From assembly GCA_910587205.1 (NCBI GenBank), contig CAJULZ010000013.1:1-33985 (forward strand): a DNA stretch of 33,985 bases, in the 5' to 3' direction. The position numbers and the translations under genes are program-made. Below, one piece after another: positions 1 to 7,903 of this stretch (the stretch's first letter is position 1; the number at the start of each line of letters is the position of its first letter). Origin of the DNA: an uncultured Oscillospiraceae bacterium (lineage in GTDB: Bacteria > Bacillota > Clostridia > Oscillospirales > Oscillospiraceae). The notes under the pieces are model-generated. The model was given only the letters and a program-made list of their open reading frames with translations, did no database searches and was not told the origin of the DNA.

Positions 1-362
1 GCGGACATGACGACCTTCTTGGCGCCGGCGTCGATGTGGGCCTGGGCCTTCTCCTTAGTGAGGAACAGGCCGGTGGACTCCACCACGTACTCCGCTTCCA
101 GCTTGCCCCAGGGGATGTTCTTGGGGTCGCGCTCGGCAAAGATGGGGATGGACTTGCCGTTGACCACGATGGCGTTCTCGGTGGAGGAGACCTCGCCCTC
201 GAAGCGGCCGTGCATGGTATCGTACTTCAGCATATAGGCCAGGTAATCAGCCGGGCACAAGTCGTTGATGCCCACGATCTCAATCTCGGGATGGTTCACA
301 CTGGCGCGGAACACCATACGGCCGATACGGCCAAACCCGTTAATACCTACTTTAATGCTCAT
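1..362 (-). CDS. gap: Glyceraldehyde-3-phosphate dehydrogenase, N-terminal part (cut by window edge)
   Basis: This is the NAD-binding half of glycolytic GAPDH, which oxidises glyceraldehyde-3-phosphate to 1,3-bisphosphoglycerate. The reading starts MSIKVGINGFGRIGRMVFRA, the Rossmann nucleotide-binding signature GxGxxGR of the family, followed by the NDL stretch and a KYDTMHGRF segment. About 120 of the usual 335 or so residues are visible, and the catalytic Cys lies outside the window. The ATG ending at 362 is preceded by a clear AAGGAG ribosome site. A TATAAT box and a Rex-like palindrome lie upstream, so redox control of this gene is plausible. Confidence 0.96.
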   Translation of the reverse strand, partial: MSIKVGINGFGRIGRMVFRASVNHPEIEIVGINDLCPADYLAYMLKYDTMHGRFEGEVSSTENAIVVNGKSIPIFAERDPKNIPWGKLEAEYVVESTGLFLTKEKAQAHIDAGAKKVVMS

Positions 363-413
363 TGGTATCACTCCTTAATAAAATTAATGGTGGTGATGGA
401 TTTGCGCGGTATT

Positions 414-442
414 ATTATACTCTAACCGCGCGCCAAAGGGAA
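414..442 (-). promoter_or_regulatory. Probable gap promoter
   Basis: On the minus strand a perfect TATAAT (414-419) stands 17 bases from a weak TTCCCT (437-442), about 50 bases before the gap start. Perfect 7-base arms GCGCGGT (404-410) and ACCGCGC (425-431) flank the -10 box and could form an operator or a hairpin. The -35 box is poor, so activation or a different -35 is possible. Confidence 0.5.
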
Positions 443-448
443 GGGGAA

Positions 449-466
449 TTGTGAAAAATTTTTCAA
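449..466. promoter_or_regulatory. Rex-like palindromic operator upstream of gap
   Basis: The 18-mer TTGTGAAAAATTTTTCAA contains a perfect 14-base palindrome (452-465). It matches the Bacillus-type Rex consensus TTGTGAAATATTTCACAA at 15 of 18 positions by my alignment. It sits just upstream of the gap -35 region. Rex senses NADH/NAD and is known to control gap in some Firmicutes. The assignment here is inference, since AT-rich palindromes can arise by chance. Confidence 0.4.
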
Positions 467-538
467 TCTTTTTCCCCGCGCCTTTGGATATTTCGGAACA
501 ATCCGGGGATAAACCCCTGTTTTTCCCAGCGGGCGGGG

Positions 539-1108
539 TTACTCGGTGATCAGCTGGATGTTGCCGGCGCTGGCCTCGAACTGCTCCAGCCACTCGCCGC
601 TGCCGTCGGTGTAAGTAATGGTATACAGCTTATCGGCATTGACGCACACGATGATCTGGGTCATCACGGCGCCCTCCAGGTCCATGTCATAGGCGTACTG
701 GTAGGCGGGCATGCCGCACACATCGTTCCGGGTGAAGTATTTGTCGGTGACGGTGGGCTCCGTGCCATAGGTCTCTTTGAAGGTGGAGATCAGAGTCATG
801 CGCATCATGTCGGCGGTGATGGCGGTGAACCCCACATCGGCGGTGGCGTCCTTGTCGGTGATGTTCAGGTTGATGTTGGAGCCGTCCGCGTTGTACCAGC
901 AGGCGGTGAGGCCCTCCATCTCGGTGGGCTCGAAGCCGTCGGGCACGTCAATCTTGTAGTCCACTACGTGGTTGCTCTTGGCGGGCTCGCTGGCCTGGGT
1001 GGGGGCGTCGCCGCTGTCGTCAGGGGCGCTGGAGGGTTTCGTGTCTCCGGAGCACCCGGCCAGTGCCAGCAACATCAGGGCAAGCAGGAACGCAGCAATC
1101 TTTTTCAT
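539..1108 (-). CDS. Predicted lipoprotein, function unknown
   Basis: A 189-residue secreted lipoprotein. It has a short basic start (MKK), a hydrophobic core and the lipobox LALAGC, with the lipidated Cys at about residue 19. A Ser/Asp/Thr/Pro-rich linker (about 20-45) follows, then a compact domain rich in beta-prone residues that contains a DVPDGF motif. This build is common in Firmicute surface lipoproteins with a PsbP- or Mog1-like fold, but I cannot place it in a named family. Ribosome site AAGGAGAGG precedes the ATG. It is read alone from its own promoter, divergent from the CLC gene. Confidence 0.8.
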   Translation of the reverse strand: MKKIAAFLLALMLLALAGCSGDTKPSSAPDDSGDAPTQASEPAKSNHVVDYKIDVPDGFEPTEMEGLTACWYNADGSNINLNITDKDATADVGFTAITADMMRMTLISTFKETYGTEPTVTDKYFTRNDVCGMPAYQYAYDMDLEGAVMTQIIVCVNADKLYTITYTDGSGEWLEQFEASAGNIQLITE

Positions 1109-1164
1109 GTTTTGTACCTCTCCTTACAAATCGTTCTCCGGCCCGAAAAAACGGACCGTCTTTG

Positions 1165-1193
1165 ATTATAGCACCGGCTAACCCAGGATGCAA
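1165..1193 (-). promoter_or_regulatory. Promoter of the lipoprotein gene
   Basis: On the minus strand TTGCAT (1188-1193) and TATAAT (1165-1170) are separated by 17 bases, and the lipoprotein start follows about 57 bases downstream. The fit to a vegetative sigma factor promoter is good. On the plus strand a TTGACA (1233-1238) lies before the CLC gene, but I see no properly spaced -10 for it. Confidence 0.55.
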
Positions 1194-1292
1194 GGAGGAG
1201 AAACCTTAAAATTTCCTGAAAATCCACCCCGCTTGACAGGGCTGGTATGATAAAAAAGAAACATACCATTTTTGCGCTCGGAGGGAAACAGC

Positions 1293-2582
1293 ATGATGGA
1301 TCAACTGCGGGAACAGGCCCGGCGGGCGGCGCCCTCCGCCCTGGCGCTGGGTCAGTGGCTGCTGCTGGCGGGGCTGGCGGGATTGGCCTGCGGCCTGGCG
1401 GGGGCGGCGTTCACCTGGTGCGTGGCCCAGGCCACGGCCCTGCGGGCAGGCCATCCTTGGCTGCTGTTCTGTATGCCCGTTGCGGGCCTCATCATCGCGT
1501 GGAGCTACCGCATCTGCGGCATGGAGAACGACAGCGGCACCAACCAGATCATTGCCAGCGTCCGGGGCGGGGAGCGCCCCCTGGTGCGGCTTGCCCCGTT
1601 GATTTTCCTCGGCTCAGTGCTTACCCACCTTACCGGGGGCAGCGCGGGCCGGGAGGGGGCCGCCCTCCAGATCGGCGGCAGTATCTCAGCCGGGATCGGG
1701 CGGCTGCTCCGTCTGGGCGCCCGCAACACCAACACCATCATCCAGTGCGGCATGGCGGGGCTGTTCTCCGCCCTGTTCGGCACCCCACTCACCGCCACCG
1801 TGTTTGCCCTGGAGGTGGTGAATGTGGGCCAATTCCGGTACGCAGCGCTATTCCCCTGCCTGCTGTCCGCTCTCATTGCCAACGCTATCCCCAGGGCGCT
1901 GGACCTGCCCGCAGAGCGCTACCACCTGGCCGGCCTGCCGGAGCTGGGCCCGGTTTCCCTGCTGCAATGCGGCGCGCTGGCCGTTTTGGCCGCGCTGGTG
2001 TCCATCGCCTTTTGTATCCTCATGCACCGGACCGGGCATTGGTATAAAAAATACCTCCCCAACCAATACCTCCGGGCGCTGGTTGGGGCCGCGTCTGTCA
2101 TCGTCCTCACCCTCATAGAGGGCAGCGGTGACTACAACGGCGCGGGGGGCCATATCATCGAGTTGGCGGTAGAGGGCCATGTCCACGTTCCTTGGGCTTT
2201 TCTGCTGAAAATGCTATTCACCGCCCTCACCCTGGGGGCGGGCTTCCGAGGCGGCGAGATCGTTCCAACTTTGTTCATCGGTTCCACCTTCGGCTGTGCC
2301 GTGGGCCCGCTGCTGGGGCTGGACCCAGCCTTCGGCGCGGCCGTCTCTATGATCGCCCTGTTCTGCGGCGTGGTAAACTGCCCCCTGGCCTCCATCTTTC
2401 TATCCATTGAGCTGTTCGGCGGGGATGGCCTGCTGTTCTTCGCCCTTGCCTGCGCCCTGGCCTTTTTGCTCAGCGGGCGGTTCTCCCTGTATTCCAGCCA
2501 AAATATCGTGTACTCCAAGCTGGAGGCCCGGCTGAACGACCAATACCAGACTGAAAAAGAAACGGAGCGTCTGTCATGTTAA
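1293..2582 (+). CDS. CLC-family anion channel/antiporter, possibly fluoride type
   Basis: A 429-residue polytopic membrane protein of the CLC family, which moves chloride or fluoride, often in exchange for protons. The family signature appears as GGSAGREGAALQIGGS, with the gating glutamate of the GREG motif (about residues 120-135). GGEIVPTLFIGSTFG corresponds to the third selectivity region (about 317-331). The usual GSGIP is replaced by DSGTNQI, as in the branch of short bacterial CLCs that includes fluoride exporters, so fluoride export is a reasonable but unproven guess. I chose the ATG at 1293 because GGAGGG sits 7 bases before it. An upstream in-frame TTG at 1272 has no ribosome site. 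The 3' end overlaps the next gene by 7 bases. Confidence 0.88.
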   Translation: MMDQLREQARRAAPSALALGQWLLLAGLAGLACGLAGAAFTWCVAQATALRAGHPWLLFCMPVAGLIIAWSYRICGMENDSGTNQIIASVRGGERPLVRLAPLIFLGSVLTHLTGGSAGREGAALQIGGSISAGIGRLLRLGARNTNTIIQCGMAGLFSALFGTPLTATVFALEVVNVGQFRYAALFPCLLSALIANAIPRALDLPAERYHLAGLPELGPVSLLQCGALAVLAALVSIAFCILMHRTGHWYKKYLPNQYLRALVGAASVIVLTLIEGSGDYNGAGGHIIELAVEGHVHVPWAFLLKMLFTALTLGAGFRGGEIVPTLFIGSTFGCAVGPLLGLDPAFGAAVSMIALFCGVVNCPLASIFLSIELFGGDGLLFFALACALAFLLSGRFSLYSSQNIVYSKLEARLNDQYQTEKETERLSC

Positions 2583-3433
2583 GATTATTGCAGGAAGCGG
2601 AATTTGACCGCTACATCGGCTTCGCCTACGAGCTGGCCCTGGACCCCGCCCGGTCGGGCTACCCCGTCTACTTCGACGGGATGAAAACCCGGGAGGACTT
2701 TGTCTCCCGCACCCGGAAAGCCCTGGAACGCCCCGGGGAGGACGTCCTCCTGTTTGTGGAGGACGGGGAGGTGGAGGGCGTCATCGCCTTTGAGCATCCG
2801 GAGGAGGAGCACTACCTCCACACCTTCACCTTCAGCATACGGCGGGACACGGGGACGGCCCTGTCGGAGTTTCTGGACTACTGCCGGGAGCGGTGGCCGG
2901 GATTTACCCTGGATCTGGGCTTCCCGGCGGAGAATGGGGAGGCCACGGGCTGGCTGGACGGGCAGGGAATCCCCTGCAACGAGCGGTCGTGGAACTTCCT
3001 GCTGGACCTGGATCGGTATAAGCCCCTGCCGGAGCCCTCTGGGGTGAAGCGGATCACGGCGGAGAATTTTGAGGAGTTTGCCGCCGTCCACCGCCAAATC
3101 CAGGGGGATATGTTCTGGAATTGTGAGCGGGTGCGGGCCACTCTGGACCGGTGGGCCATTTTCGTCACCGGGGAGGGGGAGACCGCCGGGGAGGTGTTGA
3201 TGACCATCGACGACGAGCCCCACCAGGAGATCTTCGCCCTGGAGTTTGGGGACGGGCAGTACCATGAGGAGGCCTTCCGGGATCTGTTGGCCGCGGCGCT
3301 GAACTGCCTCAAGTCCCACGGGACAAAATGGCTCACCTTCTTCGTGGATGAGGGCGCCCCGGAAGGGGAGGTATTGCAATCGCTGGGCTTCCGGCTGGTG
3401 GGCACCTTTGTCTGCCACCGGACAATGGTGTGA
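2576..3433 (+). CDS. GNAT-like N-acetyltransferase, two-domain
   Basis: A 285-residue protein that looks like two tandem GNAT-fold halves. The N-terminal half (about 1-130) has DVLLFVEDGEVEGVIAFE, a typical GNAT beta hairpin. The C-terminal half (from about 155) has KRITAENFEEFAAVHRQIQG and ends with a sheet/helix pattern and SLGFRLVGTF, the usual GNAT ending. The substrate is unknown. The acetyl-CoA loop (Q/RxxGxG/A) is not clear, so one half may be degenerate. Translation is probably coupled to the CLC gene through the 7-base overlap. Confidence 0.7.
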   Translation: MLRLLQEAEFDRYIGFAYELALDPARSGYPVYFDGMKTREDFVSRTRKALERPGEDVLLFVEDGEVEGVIAFEHPEEEHYLHTFTFSIRRDTGTALSEFLDYCRERWPGFTLDLGFPAENGEATGWLDGQGIPCNERSWNFLLDLDRYKPLPEPSGVKRITAENFEEFAAVHRQIQGDMFWNCERVRATLDRWAIFVTGEGETAGEVLMTIDDEPHQEIFALEFGDGQYHEEAFRDLLAAALNCLKSHGTKWLTFFVDEGAPEGEVLQSLGFRLVGTFVCHRTMV

Positions 3434-3458
3434 GCTGAGTCGGAAGGGGGGAGGATCG

Positions 3459-3857
3459 ATGGAACAGAAAAAGCTGGGTCCCGCCCGCCTGGTGCTCCGG
3501 GCGGATACGGTGGTGCTGCTGCCCTGTCTGGCCGCGGCCGTCTGGTACGTCCGGGAGCTTTACGACTATATGTCCTTCGGCGGGTTTGAGGCGCTGTTCC
3601 TGCTGGCGTTCCGGGTGCCCTATCTGTGGGCGCTGGGCGGGGCGCTGGCCCTGGCGTTGGTAGCTGACCGGAGCGGGCGGGCGCTGTTTGCGGGGCTGTC
3701 CGCGGGGCTCCAGATCATTGCCCCCATCCCGTGGTTTCTGCTGATTGTATATGGCTTCGGGGGCCCCTTCTCCTGGCCGGAGACGGTGATGGCGCTGGAC
3801 GTGCTGGCGGGGGCGGTGGTTCTGCTGTTTCTGCCGGAGTGGAAAAAGGAATCATAA
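3459..3857 (+). CDS. Small integral membrane protein, function unknown
   Basis: A 132-residue protein with about four hydrophobic helices (roughly 20-35, 43-65, 72-100, 108-127) and a basic end (EWKKES). I start it at the ATG at 3459, behind the strong GGGGGGAGG at 3447-3455, rather than at an upstream in-frame codon inside the GNAT gene. No family is recognised. It is the last gene of the CLC-GNAT cluster and ends at a strong hairpin terminator. Confidence 0.72.
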   Translation: MEQKKLGPARLVLRADTVVLLPCLAAAVWYVRELYDYMSFGGFEALFLLAFRVPYLWALGGALALALVADRSGRALFAGLSAGLQIIAPIPWFLLIVYGFGGPFSWPETVMALDVLAGAVVLLFLPEWKKES

Positions 3858-3892
3858 AAAACCAGCCTGTCTGAATGGACAGGCTGGTTTTT
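3857..3892. terminator. Bidirectional rho-independent terminator
   Basis: Perfect 15-base arms (3857-3871 and 3878-3892; core CCAGCCTGTC/GACAGGCTGG) enclose a 6-base loop, with A and T runs at opposite ends. It can therefore stop both the plus-strand membrane gene and the minus-strand gene at 3902-4318, which converge here. Confidence 0.93.
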
Positions 3893-3901
3893 ATACTTTT
3901 C

Positions 3902-4318
3902 CTATGGACCAGCGCGCTTGACAAAAAGCGCCGCCCCAATCCCTGCCAAACCCGCGCCCAGCAGCAACGCCGCCAAAAGGTTCAGCGGGGCATCCGTGGA
4001 ACCGCCCCACAGGCCAAAGTGGAGCGCCCCCACAAGTATTTGGAGGACAGCGCCGAAAAGCGACAGTACCCGGGAGGGCTTGCCGCCCTTTTCTCCCATG
4101 GCCCCCCAGAACAGCAGCGCCGCCAGCCCCAGCAGCAGGCAGACGGGCAGCATATAAAGTACCAGGATAAAGGCGCCCATAAAGGCCAACTCACTGGTAT
4201 CGCTATCCGAGAGACGGGCCGCCCGCCAAAAAATCCAGCATCCGATCAGGAGGGATCCGATCGCGTCCACCCCCAGCCACTGCCGGGGGGTCAGGCCCTT
4301 TTTATCCCTGATGCTCAT
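3902..4318 (-). CDS. Small membrane protein downstream of obgE
   Basis: A 138-residue protein with about four hydrophobic helices (roughly 15-33, 43-70, 83-102, 110-132) and the charged start MSIRDKKGLTPRQW. It begins 2 bases after the obgE stop codon, so it is probably translated by coupling and ends the obgE operon. I recognise no family, and its role in relation to ObgE is unknown. Confidence 0.68.
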   Translation of the reverse strand: MSIRDKKGLTPRQWLGVDAIGSLLIGCWIFWRAARLSDSDTSELAFMGAFILVLYMLPVCLLLGLAALLFWGAMGEKGGKPSRVLSLFGAVLQILVGALHFGLWGGSTDAPLNLLAALLLGAGLAGIGAALFVKRAGP

Positions 4319-4320
4319 TT

Positions 4321-5604
4321 TTATCTCTGGTACTCAAATTCCAGATTGTACAGGCACACAGTGTCCCCGTCCTGGATGCCCATGTCCTCCAGCTGCCGGT
4401 ACACCCCCGCGTCTCGGAGGCGGCGCTCAAACCAGTTGCGGCTCTCGTAGTCGCCGAAGTTGACGTTTGCCATGAGCTGGCGCAGCCAGGGCCCGTCCAC
4501 CAGCCAGGTGCCGTCCTCGCCCCGCTGTATGTCCAGCGCCTCGGACGTGTCCACCTCGGGGGGCCGCTCCACATAGGTGGGTTCGAACACGATGACCGGC
4601 GGCAGGGTGGACAGCTCCTGCGCCGCGGCGAACATCAGCTCCTTCGTCCCCTTGTGAGCGGCGGCGGACAGCTCGAACAGCGGACAGCCCTTGGCCTCCA
4701 CATGGCGGCGGAGCTTCTGGAGCAGTTCCGGGTCCTCCATGATGTCCACCTTATTCGCCGCCACCAGCATCCGCCGGGAGGCCAGCTCCGGCGACCAGCG
4801 GGCCAGCTCCTCACAGATGGCGTCGAAATCCGCCACCGGGTCCCGGCCCTCGCTGCCGGACACGTCCACCACATGGATGAGCAGGCGGCAGCGATCCACG
4901 TGCCGCAGAAAATCGTGGCCCAGCCCCGCGCCGTCGGCAGCTCCCTCGATAATGCCGGGGATGTCGGCCAACACGAAGGACGTGCCCTCGTCCACCGCCA
5001 CCACGCCCAAGTTGGGGAACAGGGTGGTGAAGTGGTAGTTGGCGATTTTGGGCTGGGCCCGGGTGACCACGCTCAGGAGGGTGGACTTGCCCACGTTGGG
5101 GAACCCCACCAGCCCCACATCGGCCAGCAGCTTTAGCTCCAGCAGTACCTCCCGGGCCTGCCCCGGCAGGCCCGCTTTGGCGAACCGGGGCACCTGCCGG
5201 GTGGGGGTGGCGAAGTGCTGGTTGCCCCAGCCGCCGTTGCCTCCCCGGGCTATCACGAAGTCCCCCTCGCCGGACATGTCGCAGATGATCTCCTTTGTCT
5301 CCAGATCCCGCACCACCGTGCCTTTGGGCACCCGGATGACCAGATCCGTCCCGTCCTTTCCGGAGCAGCGTTTGCCCTGGCCGTCCTGCCCGTCTCCGGC
5401 CACATATTTGCGCTTGTAGCGGAAGTCCATCAGGGTGGACATGTGGGGATCCACCCGCAGAATGACGTCCCCGCCCCGGCCGCCGTCCCCGCCGTCGGGA
5501 CCCCCGGCGGCCACGTATTTCTCCCGGTGGAAGGCCACCGCGCCGCCGCCGCCGGTCCCGGCCCGGACGGTGATCCGGGCGGTATCGATGAATTGATTGG
5601 CCAT
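4321..5604 (-). CDS. obgE: GTPase ObgE/CgtA
   Basis: A 427-residue Obg GTPase that binds the 50S subunit and links ribosome assembly to growth and the stringent response. The glycine-rich Obg fold fills about 1-160 (GGPDGGDGGRGGDV, GGNGGWGNQHF). The G domain shows G1 GFPNVGKST (about 168-176), G3 ADIPGIIEGA and NKxD as NKVD. The C-terminal OCT domain (about 345-427) is present, as is normal in Firmicutes. An AGGAGGG-type ribosome site precedes the ATG. In many Firmicutes it follows rpmA directly. Here three accessory genes and a terminator lie between them. Confidence 0.97.
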   Translation of the reverse strand: MANQFIDTARITVRAGTGGGGAVAFHREKYVAAGGPDGGDGGRGGDVILRVDPHMSTLMDFRYKRKYVAGDGQDGQGKRCSGKDGTDLVIRVPKGTVVRDLETKEIICDMSGEGDFVIARGGNGGWGNQHFATPTRQVPRFAKAGLPGQAREVLLELKLLADVGLVGFPNVGKSTLLSVVTRAQPKIANYHFTTLFPNLGVVAVDEGTSFVLADIPGIIEGAADGAGLGHDFLRHVDRCRLLIHVVDVSGSEGRDPVADFDAICEELARWSPELASRRMLVAANKVDIMEDPELLQKLRRHVEAKGCPLFELSAAAHKGTKELMFAAAQELSTLPPVIVFEPTYVERPPEVDTSEALDIQRGEDGTWLVDGPWLRQLMANVNFGDYESRNWFERRLRDAGVYRQLEDMGIQDGDTVCLYNLEFEYQR

Positions 5605-5628
5605 AAAGGCCCTCCTTTTGTGTGTTGA

Positions 5629-6069
5629 TCAGCCGCAGATCCCGTGGAAAAAGCGGCGGGCGTTTTCCAAATCCGCCTCATTCGGACGGCCCTTCCCAGT
5701 GCCCCCCACCAGCTTGAACGGCCCGAAGGTGTTGAAGCCCTTGCAGCAGAACTCCCCGGCTACCACCGCCGATTTCTCTGCTGCCGCGGCGGCGATGGAC
5801 TTCGCGCTTCCCAGGCCCGCGTAGGTATACAGGAAAAACACCCGCTTCCCCTCCGGCAGGTTTTTCCGGGCAAAGTCCAGTACGTCGGGGTGGAACCTGC
5901 CCCCATAGACGCCGGAGGCAAAGCCGATGAGGTCATACTGCCCCAGGTCGGCCCGCTTTTGCTCCGCCGCATCGATGAGGGTGACGTCACCATCCTGGGC
6001 AATGGCGTCCACCAGCTTTTTGGTGTTGCCGTGGTGGCTGGAGTAGTAGATAATCGCGGTTTTTACCAT
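5629..6069 (-). CDS. Flavodoxin
   Basis: A 146-residue FMN-binding electron carrier. The start MVKTAIIYYSSHHGNTKKLV holds the phosphate-binding loop SSHHGNT, a variant of T/SxTGNT. The FASGVYGGRFHP and YTYAGLGS segments match the loops that contact the isoalloxazine ring. The length is that of short-chain flavodoxins. AAGGAGG stands 8 bases before the ATG. It lies between an acetyltransferase gene and obgE with gaps of 16 and 24 bases, so it belongs to one operon. The electron partner cannot be told from context. Confidence 0.88.
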   Translation of the reverse strand: MVKTAIIYYSSHHGNTKKLVDAIAQDGDVTLIDAAEQKRADLGQYDLIGFASGVYGGRFHPDVLDFARKNLPEGKRVFFLYTYAGLGSAKSIAAAAAEKSAVVAGEFCCKGFNTFGPFKLVGGTGKGRPNEADLENARRFFHGICG

Positions 6070-6085
6070 GAAAACGGCCTCCTTT

Positions 6086-6703
6086 TCAGTGCCTTAGGGA
6101 TTCCCAGTTGATTTTCCTGCCCTTGAAATAGTATTCCCTATCGTGTTCATTAATTTCCCGCAGCACCCGGCAGGGATTTCCCACGGCGACGACATTGGCG
6201 GGCAGGTCTTTCGTCACCACGCTGCCCGCGCCCACCACCGTGTTGTCCCCGATGGTGATGCCCGGTACTACAATGGCCCCCGCGCCCAGCCAGCAGTTCC
6301 GGCCGATGCGCACCGGAGCGTTGTACTGGTAGGTTTTCTCCCGCAACTCCGGCAGGATGGGGTGGCCCGCCGTGGCGATGACCACGTTGGGACCGAACTC
6401 GGTGTAGTCCCCCACGTAGATGTGGGTATCGTCCACCAAGGTACAGTTGAAATTGCAGTAGACGTACTTGCCGAAGTGGACGTGCTTGCCGCCCCAGTTG
6501 GCGTGGAAGGGGGGCTCGATGTAGCAGCCCTCGCCCACCTCGGCGAACATCCCCTTCAGCATGGCCGCCCGCTTGTCCTGCTCCGTGGGCCGGGTCTGGT
6601 TGAACTCATACAGCCTGTCCAGCCGCTGGAGCTGTTCTGTCATGATGGCGGGGTCGTTGGGGAAGTAGAGTTCCCCGCTGTGCATTTTTTCCCGGATGTC
6701 CAT
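6086..6703 (-). CDS. Maltose/galactoside-type sugar O-acetyltransferase
   Basis: A 205-residue left-handed beta-helix acetyltransferase of the Maa/LacA type, which uses acetyl-CoA to O-acetylate sugars. The N-terminal Mac domain (about 1-60) includes MHSGELYFPNDP and FNQTRP. Hexapeptide repeats follow (about 75-185), with the catalytic His in ATAGHP and the typical closing segment GAGSVVTKDLPANVVAVGNP. The ribosome site GAGGG overlaps the 3' end of the upstream GNAT gene. The true acceptor sugar is not known. Confidence 0.9.
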   Translation of the reverse strand: MDIREKMHSGELYFPNDPAIMTEQLQRLDRLYEFNQTRPTEQDKRAAMLKGMFAEVGEGCYIEPPFHANWGGKHVHFGKYVYCNFNCTLVDDTHIYVGDYTEFGPNVVIATAGHPILPELREKTYQYNAPVRIGRNCWLGAGAIVVPGITIGDNTVVGAGSVVTKDLPANVVAVGNPCRVLREINEHDREYYFKGRKINWESLRH

Positions 6704-6712
6704 AGTGTTCCC

Positions 6713-7156
6713 TCACAAATCTAATTGATAGATCCGGTGCCGGGGGATGCCCTCGTACCAGGCGAAGTAGTCCCGGGGCATCCCGCAGATCTCCAGCAGC
6801 CGCCCGCCCAGCTTTTCAATGGTGCGGTAGGAGGCGGCGTTGTCCTCCGCGCAGGTGATATACAGCCGCTTCATCCCGTGGAACCGGGCCACGTCCAGCG
6901 CCAGGGCGCAGGCCCGGCGGGCGTAGCCGTGGCCGCGGGCCCCCTCGTCCACCTCGTAGCCGATGTGGCCGTTGTAGTAGGTGTGGTAATTGTCCCCGAC
7001 GCGGATGCTGATTTTCCCTACGGGGACGCCGTCCGCCACAATGTCATAATAGTAGTAGGGGAGCTGCACCCTGCCGCTCTCCGCCTGTTCTCGGAGGCGC
7101 AGGGTGAGATCCCCGCCGCCTAACTGGTCAACGCGGCTGTTGAAAGGGAAAGCCAT
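6713..7156 (-). CDS. GNAT acetyltransferase, RimJ/RimL-like
   Basis: A 147-residue GNAT enzyme. GHIGYEVDEGARGHGYARRA contains the acetyl-CoA loop RGHGYA, and the ITCAEDNAASYRTIEKLGG stretch is the standard GNAT motif B. The ATG at 7156 is chosen because GGGAGG stands 6 bases upstream. The in-frame TTG at 7177 lies inside the terminator of rpmA. The substrate (a protein N-terminus or a small amine) is unknown. It is first in the GNAT-maa-flavodoxin-obgE run. I see no promoter of its own beyond read-through of the preceding terminator. Confidence 0.85.
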   Translation of the reverse strand: MAFPFNSRVDQLGGGDLTLRLREQAESGRVQLPYYYYDIVADGVPVGKISIRVGDNYHTYYNGHIGYEVDEGARGHGYARRACALALDVARFHGMKRLYITCAEDNAASYRTIEKLGGRLLEICGMPRDYFAWYEGIPRHRIYQLDL

Positions 7157-7175
7157 CTCTTTTCCTCCCTCGAAC

Positions 7176-7210
7176 AAAAAGGCCGCAAACGGTCCCCCGT
7201 CTGCGGCCTT
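7176..7210 (-). terminator. Terminator after rpmA
   Basis: Arms AAGGCCGCA/TGCGGCCTT (7202-7210 and 7179-7187) enclose a 14-base loop and are followed on the minus strand by a T run. It ends the rplU-prp-rpmA unit. Its T run lies only about 20 bases before the next start codon, so read-through may feed the obgE cluster. Confidence 0.85.
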
Positions 7211-7221
7211 CCAGACAAATT

Positions 7222-7506
7222 TTACTGGGCAATCTCAACGATGGAGACCTTCTTGCGGTCCCGGTTGATGTGCTCGAACTTCACCTTGCCGTCCTTGAGG
7301 GCGAACAGGGTGTCGTCGCTGCCCTTGCCCACGTTCTCGCCGGGATGGATGTGGGTGCCGCGCTGGCGCACGATGATGTTGCCCGCCAGCACGAACTGGC
7401 CGTCGGAGCGCTTCACGCCCAGGCGCTTGGCGTTGGAATCGCGGCCGTTCTTGGTGGAGCCGCCGCCCTTCTTATGGGCGAAAAACTGGATATCAAGCTT
7501 CAGCAT
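7222..7506 (-). CDS. rpmA: Ribosomal protein bL27 with cleavable leader
   Basis: A 94-residue bL27 whose N-terminus reaches the peptidyl transferase centre. The start MLKLDIQFFAHKKGGGSTKN carries the Firmicute leader, which is cut after the FF pair by the protease Prp to expose AHKKGGGS. The rest matches the family (RDSNAKRLGVK, RQRGTHIHPGENVG). Prp is encoded immediately upstream, so enzyme and substrate are produced together. Confidence 0.98.
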   Translation of the reverse strand: MLKLDIQFFAHKKGGGSTKNGRDSNAKRLGVKRSDGQFVLAGNIIVRQRGTHIHPGENVGKGSDDTLFALKDGKVKFEHINRDRKKVSIVEIAQ

Positions 7507-7542
7507 AGTCGTTTCCGTCCTTTCTGTTAAAGGTTAAGGGTC

Positions 7543-7890
7543 TCAGTCCTTTTCGTCTTCGTCATCCAAAAGGACACTGACGTTCTCGGGATATTCCTCC
7601 CCCATGGCCTGGAGGTAGACCAGCAGCCCGGTGAGCAGGGACTGGCACAGGTTGTCGCTGGCCTCGTTGAGGGCGGGGGGGAGCTTGAGGGAGATGCGGG
7701 CGTTTTTCTTCTGGGCCTTCACCGGGGCGCCCAGGCCCAGCACCTCGTTGATGGTGCACTCGGTGAGCCCCACGGCGGCGGAGACGGCGGCGCACACGAT
7801 GTCGGCGCCCTCCTCGGCGTACCCGCTGTGGCCCTCCACCACGAAGCCGTCCAGGCGGCTGTCCGCGCTGTGGAAGGTTACGGTGGTCAT
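7543..7890 (-). CDS. prp: Ribosomal-processing cysteine protease Prp
   Basis: A 115-residue protease of the YsxB/Prp family, which trims the leader of bL27. The catalytic His lies in VEGHSGYAEEG (about residue 20) and the catalytic Cys in DIVCAAVSA (about residue 33), the normal spacing for the family. The acidic tail DDEDEKD is unremarkable. It sits between rplU and rpmA as in most Firmicutes. Confidence 0.95.
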   Translation of the reverse strand: MTTVTFHSADSRLDGFVVEGHSGYAEEGADIVCAAVSAAVGLTECTINEVLGLGAPVKAQKKNARISLKLPPALNEASDNLCQSLLTGLLVYLQAMGEEYPENVSVLLDDEDEKD

Positions 7891-7903
7891 ACCGTCAATC
7901 CCC

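Noticed and set aside
1233..1251. TTGACA and TATGAT before the CLC gene as a promoter
   Set aside because: The two boxes are only 7 bases apart, which cannot work together. Any promoter here uses other bases that I cannot define.
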